Assembly: GCA_024529925.1 (NCBI GenBank)
Contig: JAFEUB010000846.1
Span: 1,365,001 to 1,429,000 of the forward strand
Length of the DNA: 64,000 nucleotides
Direction of reading: 5' to 3'
From: Ophthalmolycus amberensis
Lineage: Eukaryota > Chordata > Actinopteri > Perciformes > Zoarcidae
Shown here one piece after another: positions 54,499-64,000 of this stretch. The first letter of the stretch is position 1. Every line of letters begins with the position of its first letter. Below the pieces are notes generated by a model. That model did no database searches. It was not told the origin of the DNA and worked only from the letters and a program-made list of their open reading frames with translations. The position numbers and the translations under genes were made by a program.

Positions 54499-55318
54499 AT
54501 GCTGGAGGCTAATGTGGCTAACATTAGCATGACGGCCAAGCCCAGTGAGCTGGACGTGAGGTCTGCTGCTGTCTCCTGCCAGGAAACTTCAGCCCAGGCC
54601 ATGGCCTCTAGGAAGCCCCAGGCCAAGCCTTCCGCTCTTCCCCCAGGACATTCACGTCCCTCTGGGTCAGAGCTCAAGGTCTACCGGCCCTCCGCTGGAT
54701 CTATCCCTATCCCAGTTCCCAATCCATCCAGCCTCCGCAAGCAGCGGTCACTTAACAACTTGTGTGTGCTCACTGATGCTGAGAAGAAGCTGCACCTGTA
54801 CCAATCTCCCCGCTGGAAAGATGATGCGAGCCGGCCTGGCACAGACACCAACAAGCCGGGCCAGATTAAGACAGTTCAGGCTGGGGGTGGCAAACCACCA
54901 CTTTCTCGGACCCTTTCAAAGTCAGAACAGTCTCTTTTCCAGGGTAAGCCCAAACCTTTTTGCTCCCCATCGGTGACTTCTTACGGGAACAAGCCGAGTC
55001 GAATCCCTGCCCCTGGTAAACCGCGGGGACCCTATGCTGAGGTCAAGCCCATTAGCAAGGCCTCTGAAGCAGGCCAGAATGCAGACATAGACCCTGCAGA
55101 CCACCCAACTAAGGCTAACTCCAATGGAGCAGGGAACACTGGGACTAATGGCAAGAAGCTAGGGGAGAGGGAGAGATGTGCAGCCCTGTCAACAGAGGAG
55201 AAGAGAGACAGGAAGGGGATAGAGGGTGAAGAGGATAAGAGCTTTCTGAAGGTGGACCCAGAGTTAGTGGTGACGGTTCTGGGAGACCTGGAGCAGCTGC
55301 TCTTTAGCCAGATGCTTG
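54499..55318 (+). CDS. nav1: Neuron navigator 1, first conserved coding exon (gene continues right)
   Basis: NAV1 is a microtubule plus-end-tracking protein of developing neurons, with a C-terminal AAA-type ATPase domain outside this window. The exon runs from the acceptor at 54493 to 55318 (donor gtgagt), encoding 273 residues plus one base. Matches to human NAV1: SSLRKQRSLNNLCVLTDAEK against SNLRKQKSLTNLSFLTDSEK, LSRTLSKSEQSLFQ against MSKTLSKSEHSLFQ, KPSRIP...RGPYAEVKP, and the closing VDPELVVTVLGDLEQLLFSQ. SRIP (167-170) is an SxIP motif for EB proteins. The ATG at 54499 starts the short isoform; the frame is also open upstream into the long-isoform exons. The next exon should begin in phase 1 (human continues DPESQRK) and is not present up to 64000, so the following intron exceeds 8.6 kb. 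Confidence 0.93.
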
Positions 55319-55443
55319 GTGAGTCTGCTGTTATCTTTATTTTGCATGAACACATACAGCATGACAACAATTAGGACAGGGTATGATTATGTCAACATGT
55401 TAACAACAGTTACTTATTGATTCAGTGGTATGACAGGTAAACA

Positions 55444-55530
55444 TCTCCTCTCCTCTCCTCTCCTCTCCTCTCCTCTCCTCTCCTCTCCTCTCCTCTCCTC
55501 TCCTCCTCTCCTCTCCTCTCCTCTCCTCTC
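55444..55530. repeat. (CTCCT)n pentanucleotide tract
   Basis: About 17 units of TCTCC/CTCCT with one shortened unit lie 125 bp after the nav1 core-exon donor. Confidence 0.95.
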
Positions 55531-56615
55531 TACACCCAAACCGTTCCCTCAGCTCTGGCTGTAGCTCCAGCATCAACAGTGAATTTTAAATGAGTCCAGT
55601 CTCTATTGCAGCAGAGCATAATGTGTATTATTGTCAAGTTCACTACACAATGGTGAGAGCCCTTGCTCTGTAGGTGCTGAGAATCCCTATGTTTTCACCA
55701 CTGTGGCAGTCATTTGCTTTGTTTGTATTTGTAAAATTGGTTTATGTTGTGGTTGTATATTAGCTATGTGTGCTCGCATGAAGCAGCTGAAGTAAGCGCT
55801 TCCAGAGCTGAGATTGTTTTCTTGTTGATTCATAAGGTAACACTGGAATGATTTGTCCTAGTCCCATCTGACCCACTGCCACAGTGAGCTAGATATATAT
55901 TAACCTATCAAATGCCTCCCTTCTCCCGCTCTCGTTATATCTCTATCTCACAGGTTTCATGTCTCTAACTATACCACCCTGTTGGCAGGGGAAGCTATTA
56001 TTTTGAAATTGAAAGCAGTCCACGTGTGTATGCATCTATTTGTGCGGTACTAAAGAGTCTAAACTGCATATTTCATGTCGATGCCGCAGCCACGGCATGT
56101 CCTGGCTCACGCCGAAATCAGCCATTCGTTAATAAAGGCCGTGTGAGTGGAACTAGTGGGGTGTGTGTTTTCACTCGGTAAATAAAACGGCTGCATATTG
56201 AGTCAGGCTCTGGTCACAGTGGGCAACATATTTAGCCTTGCACCACTCCCTCACCCCCCTCCCTCCCACCTTCCCTCCAGTTCCATTGATCTCCGGGCCA
56301 CTGACAGATGGTCACTATCCACCCCCCCCCCCCCCACACACACACACACACAGCACACACCCACCCACCTCTTCCTCTTGTTACCGGGGGCAACGTGTGG
56401 AAGCAAGGAGGGGGTGGTGGCATGGGCAGGTAGTGAGCGTGCTATCATTCACATAAACTCACACGCGTGCACACACATGCACCCATGACTACACACTGTC
56501 ACACACTGGGGGGCGACTGCACCAGGACTCATCCAAAGTTTTAGCTAATGGGGGTGTATTGCGAGAATGGTGACTGAGTTTGTGACCTATCATCCATTAT
56601 TCATTCATACACACA

Positions 56616-56648
<33 letters not shown>

Positions 56649-57293
56649 TGTGTTTTTCTCTTTTTATATCTATTGCTAATTCTCTCTCCATCTCTCCCCC
56701 TTGTCACGATAACATCAGAGAGTGAGGGAGCTATGGAGAGTGGGTCGTTATATCTGTCTGGATGAGAGGAGATCATTTTCTGACCATCATCGAACCTCTC
56801 TCTCTGTCTTCCTCCTCTCTCCTCATGTCCTCCCTCTCTCTTCACCAGCTCGCCTCCTGCTGCACAGTCCCAAATCACAGCTTGTATGACCTTGCCCCCG
56901 CAGCCCTCTATGTGTATGTGCGTGTGTTTCTGTACTCTACATGCTGTGTGTGTGTGTGTGTCTGTGTGTGTGTGTGTGTGTGTGTGTATCTGAGTCTGTG
57001 ACCTTTTTCCAATCCTTGTGGTAAAGAGTAAAGTAGAGGGTAAGAATTTAGATTCATGGGAGAAAAGTGAAAGGGGACGACTTCCTTCACAGAGGGAGAT
57101 AAATGAGGGGGAGACGGAGAATAATAAGAGAAAGAGACAGTGGAGTAAAAATGATGGTGATAGCCAATGATCTAAATTTCTACCTGGCATCCCGAGTGTT
57201 GCTTTGGGACTTTACAGCCTACCACAACCTGCCAGAGTTTTATCATCAAAACCACATTTGGTGTGTATATAGTTGTGTGAGTACGCACATACG

Positions 57294-57328
<35 letters not shown>

Positions 57329-57841
57329 GGAGGTTAATTGTAACTTGCCCTGTAGCTTGCGGCTGTGGGCTCATCTTCTGTAGTATCTGCTTCTCCATTT
57401 CCGATGGGACGCTCTGCTAATTGGTTTCTGCTCTGTGTGTTCTGTCATAGGAAGATAGATTATAGATGTTCAATGGATCATTCCCTGTGATCCCCTTCTC
57501 CCCTTCCTCTATACATTCCCACCTTCTTCCCATCTGCTTCCTACATACAGGAAAGTGACGTCTTTGTGTCGTATTATATCATGAAAACTTGACCTTAACT
57601 CGGTCATACCACGTTGTTATGGAAGCTACATGTCAGCTGTTAGCGACGGGGAGTAAAATATGGGCCTCTTGTCTCTTGAACATGTTATGTTGTGTGACAG
57701 CTACCAGCATGCACTGTGCTACTGTCCTTTTGATATTGGCCTCCAGTCGTAGGCAAAGATAATGGAGAATGCCACTGAGGTCTAATCATTGGGATGTATA
57801 ACCGAAGACCATCAGCTATGCACTTAAGGGATGACCGACCT

Positions 57842-57875
<34 letters not shown>

Positions 57876-59719
57876 GGAGAAAAGAAAAGACTCCAGGATA
57901 TGTCAAGGTTAGGCCTATATGTTTATCTTGCAGGGTGATTTAGGATTAGTTCCAGTATAATCTGTTTTTCTTTAATCGGACATACATGTTTTACCACTGA
58001 GAGATGAAGAGCTTTTTCATTAATTGGATTTAGAGAATTACTTGACTTGTGTGTCCACGGACAGCAGCTCTGGACTTGCAGAGATAATTCTCCCAAATGC
58101 AGCATGTTTTATAAGATGTCTTGTTAACGGCGTTAGCATTAAGCTTGGACATAGATGCAGGGGATGATGACCTCTGTCAATTCTGCCAATAAAATGCACC
58201 GACCTGAATGACACCCTGTAAAGCATATACCGTATTGCCAGGGTAATCTAAAACACCGAACCTCAGATGTGTGCCACTAATGGCACCTCCCAGTCCCATC
58301 AGCACCCATAAAGAAGTGTATGCAAGAGGGTAAGCTCCCTGAAGCAGTGGCCTTTCCCAGCATGGGGCGGGCTCGGTTTAGAGAGGTGCTGTCTAAAGAC
58401 ACCAACAAGCCTCCGGATTAGGCCTTGCAAAAAGATAATGAGAAGATTCAGCCTCCATTCCACTAATCACACATCATCTATCACCCTGGAAAAGGCCAGC
58501 TATCAAGGCTAAAATGAATTACAGATTAAAGGAAAGGACATCTGTTTGGATGGAGATTTAGGTATTAGGGGGGAGTTTTGCTTTATCAAGGATCAGATAG
58601 AGAAAATAGATTTAGGTGAGAAGATTGGAGATGCTGTGTACGGTAGTTTTGGTGTTTGCTGAGCCGATCGTAGGAATTGGGAGACTGTGTTACTTACAGG
58701 CTCAGCAGAGGAGAAGTGAATAACACTCAGTGACACATGAATGCTCATAAAAGAAGCCTTGACTACCGACCTGCTTGTTATTTTAAAGTGACGTTGTATC
58801 GTGTGTGTGGTTGACGGCTACTCGTGGGAGACGATGCATCCTAGTCAGCTGTCTGCGGAACAATAAACCCCACAGAGAAATTGACAAAGCCCGAAAAAGA
58901 AGACACACACCGAGGCAAACAGGGACACACACACACATAATCCTGTTCAAGAGAACTTAACAGCGCTGCAGGAAATAACAAAGCAGCTGCAGCTTTAAAT
59001 GTCCAAAGCTCACACACACACAAATTCAATGTGTGCCACAGTCTGTCACTGATATCCTCTCCTGTCTACTCCCCTGTATTCATCTTTTTGGCAGTAACAG
59101 GGTATTTTTCACTGTGATCGCAGTGCTGCTGAGTCTCTAATGTGATGCGGGTGCGGCCTGAGCGGCTAGTTCCACCCCGGGCTTCGCTGACTGAGGGATT
59201 CAGGGCAGTCGTCCTCCCATCGAGGAGGCGGTGACAAGCCAAATTAATGCAACTGCCAAGGAAAGTGAGGAATAAAGCATCGCTTCGATTTTTTTCTTCC
59301 TCTCTCTTCTTCTTCCTCTCTTTTAACTCTGATGCGAGTTGACGGGTAGCAGTGTTCTGTCACCAGTCAGACAGCAGAGAGGATATTTCTGGCAAGTGTT
59401 TCAGGAGGACAGAGGACAATCTTTCCAGTGTGAGGGAGGGATTTTGTCACCAGGAGTAGAAAGGAAGAGTTGCACATGGGTTGCATGTATGATGGTGCAT
59501 TTTCTCTATTTGTGTGTGTTAGTGTGTGTGTGTGTGTGTGTGTGTGTTTATAATGCATTGTGGTCAGTCTCTTAATGTAGGAGCCATTGCATTAGTGCTG
59601 TCTGCTTCCAGACATCCTCTTCCGAAATCATATTAGTCCACTCTGTGTTTTTGTCTCATCAGCTCTTACATAACACACATGCAGATACTCACATGCTGCT
59701 TATCACTAAAACAATACAA

Positions 59720-59755
<36 letters not shown>

Positions 59756-62700
59756 TTGTGGTTAACTAATCTTTCCAGGCAATAACAGAAGCCTGGTATA
59801 TTATGCACAGTTTACTCATAAAGCAAAATGTAAATTTTACATACAGACGAATGCTTTTCAGTATTCATCTGTTTCTGTACTATTTGTGTTTTCCTCGTAT
59901 GAAAGGTCTCCGATAAAAGTGCCCTTTGTTACTGAGGTGTATGTGTGCATGTTGTAGCTGCTGTAAGGAAACAGTATTAGTCGCGCACACATGCATCTGA
60001 CTGAGTCTTATGACAGTATTGTGGTCAGCTAATGCAGTATCAGTGGTGTGGGTCAAAGCTAAACAAACAACAAGAAGTAAACAGAAACGTTACCTTGGAA
60101 CATTATGAAGGCAAATCAGTGTCAGAATCCAAGAGCACAAATGATTTCTTATGTTTTTATGTGATTTTTGTCGCGCAATTCAAGTCTTATTAAGTTACAT
60201 CAAATTTTTATTTTGCTCACAGATCTCAAAAACTATATATGGAAGTTGTCGGCTTGAATTGGAAGCTGAATTTTGCACCATCTGTGCACAATCTAGCTGC
60301 AATGTTGCAGCTACAAAATTGAGATGGAGGTCATCTGTAAACAAACACAGTAGCATACACATAACAGCCATTTAAGGCCAAAATGCAGACATACATTTCG
60401 AGTGGAGATTTTGCCATAACATGCATACCGAGTCAGATATCCTTTCAATATCTCTGTTTTTGTTGGACCACCTTTGCTTTTTGACAAAATGAAAATATTA
60501 GATACACAAGACTTTTCTATCAATGTGATGAAGTACTTTGAAATCAGGTATTTTGATTTACCAGATAACCCTCAGCTTTTTCCCTATTTTCTGACATTTT
60601 AAACCAAAGACCAAATTGATTAACAAAATAAAAATACATTATTTTGTAAAATATCAGCGGAATTACTTACTAACTTGCTGTCACCAGTTCTACCGTCTTA
60701 CCCATCACCTTATTAACAGTGCAGGCACAGAGTGCAGGCTGTCCGCCTGACATGTGAGAGCGGAGCTGCAGCTGGGTTTAAGCACATCGTAAAATACAGT
60801 TTCACAGGAAACAACCCTCTTGAACAAAAATACACCCCAAACATTGCCACACATTACAGTCTGCCTTGGCTCGTTGCCGCTATGTAGTCAGTGTGTGTCG
60901 GTATGAGTGTGTGTGCAGCTCAGTCTGTATTTAGAGTTTTCCGGCATACACAGGAAGCAAAAGAGATACTGCTGAAACCTCCAAATATTTAACTTTCATG
61001 ATGCATCTCAAACACACAACACATGCGCACATCCATCATGTGTGTTGTTTTTTTTCCTCCAGGTGATATTCTCTTTGACAGCCACATCTGCATACCACAT
61101 GTGTTTATGTGTGCTGTGTGAGTTTTCGATCGTCACTCAAAGCCTCCTCATTTCCCCTCTAAGCGCATAGCACTCTGCCTTCTAAGCAGATAGGGCTGTG
61201 GTTCAAGAGATAGGGAGAGTGTGTTTACGTGTGTTTGTGTATGGGTCAGTGTTCAGAGCCAGGTTTTGTCGGTGTGGAGATCTGGACTGAGAGGATAAGA
61301 GAGAGAAGATTGCTGCACAGAGGATTCTGGATCTATCAGTAATACTTTCATCTGTCTATTCACATGTTTCTCAGACAGTCAATGTGTTGCTCATCCTCTC
61401 TGTTGGTAAAGGTGTCTACTCCTGCATAAGCGTTTCCAATTTTAAATCGATTTTAACACGGTTAGCTGCCCCAAACCACTGTTGACTATCTTTCAATTTC
61501 TTCTCTTTCTCACACTTGTGCATTGACAAGCTCATCATGTGTTCAATCTTTGCACTCGAACCAACAACTGTTCAGATTCAGTGTACACAGATGCAGTATT
61601 GTGCTGCGATATGCTCATTAGCCATTCATGCCACATATCAGATATGATGATCTTCAAGGGTCTAATATCCTGTTGCGACATCCTGGCGAAAGCGGATGAA
61701 CTTTAGTTGCATGTGTGTTTGTGTGTGGATGCACATTTGGGTGCATTGGCGTGTTTGTCCGCCCTGTCCAGATGTGCAGGAATGGCTGTATGTTGTAATG
61801 CTTCCTGTTTTGCTCACTGTCTTAGGTCAGCAGATGGCTGTGATGCTGCTCTGAGTGGAGACAGAGGACAGAAAGAGAAAATACAGGGAACGCTTTGCTA
61901 AATGGTCATGGCAAACAAAATACAAAATAATGAACCATTTCAGCTTAGCAGGGTCATATTCACATTGTGACAGGTGTATATCTGGGTTATCACATGCGCT
62001 ACCTTTGTTTCACCTTTCCATTTTTTGCAAGCCATGCCCAACAGAAATATTATCAAAAAGAGCAAGACGTAAAAACTTGAACAATAACAAAAACGTTTTA
62101 CTTGCATCCTGATTGTTTGATTCTTGTATGTCACTTGTCAGGAATGCTGTAAAAACACTTAATAGGAAACCTATTACTATTTTAAAGACTTGCACATATT
62201 GCTGAACGTGCAGCGCTTTGGTGATGTAGTAGCAGCGAGGCTCAATCACACACACATCTATCACGTGATGAGGGCGCTGTGGCCCGAGGAGTGTGACGGT
62301 GACACTAACATATGAGCACGCACATGGACGGGACAGGGACAAATGAGCTCTGGAGGGAAGGAAGGAAAGAATAGAATCAGGAGCCATTACTCAAACCTAT
62401 ATTCATAGATATTCTGCAAAACTGCACTTCTCGCTGGTAAAGGCACACACTGTCAAAGAGGGATGCCATGTGACTGCACAAACACATAATGGCAGACCAG
62501 TCCTGCAAGGACAGAGCCATTAGTGTGTCTTTGGGGAGGTTTTTGTTCTCTTTCTAATAGAGAGGAGAGTCAAGTGACCCAAGAGAGGAAACCATTTATT
62601 TATTTTTATTTAATTTACTCTGTCTGCTAGCCAAGTAACCATCAGGCATGCCCATCATGAAACATACTTTTTCAACTTCCTCTACTTTTAAGGGATAAGA

Positions 62701-63431
62701 CTTCCATTTATATTTTTCATATTATCAGGTATTCGCCATGTAACCAGTGCCTGATATAGTTTATTTCTCTGTGCCACAGACGTCCATTATTGTCCAAATA
62801 CTATTAAAACACATAGATGACTCACACTGTTGCACTGGATGACATGTTCCTACATTATTGATGAACACTTGCACCGAATTTTTATTAACCTTCAGCTGCA
62901 AATAGTCCACAACAAACCCATTTAATCCTGTTGGAGACTTTTTTGCTAAAACTGTTGCCCAAATATTTTAGGAGATTATTTTACATAAAAAATGCATTAA
63001 AATATATATATATTTTTTTAAAGATTCACATCTTCATCATGAACAAATAAGCTTGGTGCTGAGAGCCTGACATTGCAGGAAGAGCCAGAATACTGCATTG
63101 GTAGTTGAGAACTTTTCCGTCCTTTACAGTTTACACCTCTAACTTTATATTTCTTTTGCTTCTTTTCGGTGTTTCTTTCTTTGTTTTGTCTGAGAGCAGA
63201 CTTTCATTAGGATGCAGAAGTTGTCCCACACACTACATGCATGCAATTACAACAACACTCTCACTCTAACCTGCTGACTCTCATTTTAAGAGCCTGAGTC
63301 GGCCATTATGACAGGCTCCTCAGCTAGTTTTATAGCCTTTTCAGAGTTGGAGTGCGTGTTCACAAGTGTATCAAGTAAAGAAGGTGTAGCGCCCCGGTCC
63401 CAGCACCTATGTGGACATGCACACAGGCACT

Positions 63432-63466
<35 letters not shown>

Positions 63467-64000
63467 AGTTTAAAACAGATCAGTGTAATTCATCTACTCC
63501 CCTGGGGAGCTGACAGGGATATTTGCATCCCTAATTCCCCCATCACCACCGCACCTCTCCCCCCCCCCCCCCCCCCCCACATGCCAGCTGGGACCGCCAG
63601 GGCAGAGGCAGGGGCAGGGCAGGAAGTCTTTTACAGACACGCACACACATCTACACAGGCACATGCGTAATCATGCAGACCGTATCTAATCAATTTGACG
63701 CCGATGTTAAACAAAGCTCGCGTTTAAGGGTAATTAAAATTGCCCAATTAAAGCCTGCATGTGTGTGCGTGTGGCTGAATGTGTCAGACTTTTGTCTGCG
63801 TTTGCATGTTCAAGGGGTTCTTTGTTCCCATTAAACCTTTGTATGAACAAATAACAAAAATGGAACATTTTAAAGCTGATATCTGGCTCTTTATATCTTG
63901 AATTCCCATACTGTGTTCGACTGCCTTTTAATATGAGCAGCGCCAGCAGAACAAAGTAGTTCTATATTTTGCGTATATATTTTGTGAAGCAGCATTTGCA
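55531..64000 (+). other. nav1 intron, no exon found
   Basis: No frame resembles the next nav1 exon or any other protein. Repeats include: C-run plus CA (56323-56351), CA (56610-56648), TG (56945-56987), GT (57297-57326), CA (57846-57872), TG (59522-59547), TA (59723-59751), CA (63437-63464) and a 20-base C run (63559-63578). Repeat-free stretches around 58100-58570 and 59080-59280 could hold regulatory sequence, but nothing specific can be assigned. Confidence 0.55.

Noticed and set aside
61174..61190. tRNA-Arg(TCT)-like anticodon arm: TCTGC / CTTCTAA / GCAGA
   Set aside because: The stem-loop is perfect, with T33 and a TCT anticodon, and a TTCAAGA-like loop follows. However, no D-stem, T-stem or acceptor-stem pairing can be made, so it is at most a tRNA-derived remnant or chance.
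63308..63670. 120-aa plus-strand frame near the right edge
   Set aside because: It is mostly CA-repeat and C-run translation, with no splice signals or similarity to the expected next nav1 exon.

Overview
This is vertebrate nuclear DNA, almost certainly from a ray-finned (percomorph-type) fish. It has short exons with GT/AG boundaries, many CA/GT microsatellites, and repeat families I recognise from teleost genomes. The gene order and orientation match the block on human 1q32.1: TNNT2(-), LAD1(-), TNNI1(-), PHLDA3(-), CSRP1(-), NAV1(+). All gene models below were assembled by hand from splice signals, reading-phase continuity and remembered family sequences. No alignment or transcript was available.

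Layout: 1-3.3 kb is the 5' end of tnnt2 (cardiac-type troponin T), running off the left edge, with a hAT-type element in an intron. 4.2-10.5 kb is lad1 (ladinin-1), 14 coding exons. 13.2-17.3 kb is tnni1 (slow troponin I), seven coding exons, including a 7-nt micro-exon, plus a TATA/MEF2 promoter. 20.4-22.4 kb is phlda3, with a p53-like site upstream. 23.4-28.8 kb is csrp1 (two-LIM protein). 30.8-34.7 kb is a HECT-like E3 ligase locus that looks broken by frameshifts. From about 38 kb to the right edge is nav1 (neuron navigator 1) on the plus strand. It has two apparent promoters (about 38 kb and about 54.1 kb), two N-terminal exons for a long isoform, and the conserved first core exon; the rest of the gene lies beyond the window.

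Functionally the block joins two thin-filament regulators (tnnt2, tnni1), a cytoskeletal LIM adaptor (csrp1), an epithelial anchoring-filament protein (lad1), an Akt-antagonising PH protein (phlda3) and a microtubule plus-end protein (nav1). They are linked by old synteny, not by a shared operon or pathway.

I see no CRISPR, bacterial or viral system, and nothing that amounts to a wholly new biological system. The observations most worth checking are the nav1 N-terminal extension with EB-binding-type motifs, the HECT locus broken just before its catalytic cysteine, the unusual zinc-ligand spacing in csrp1 LIM2, a serine in the tnni1 inhibitory region, and a splice acceptor embedded in a long TG/AT repeat.
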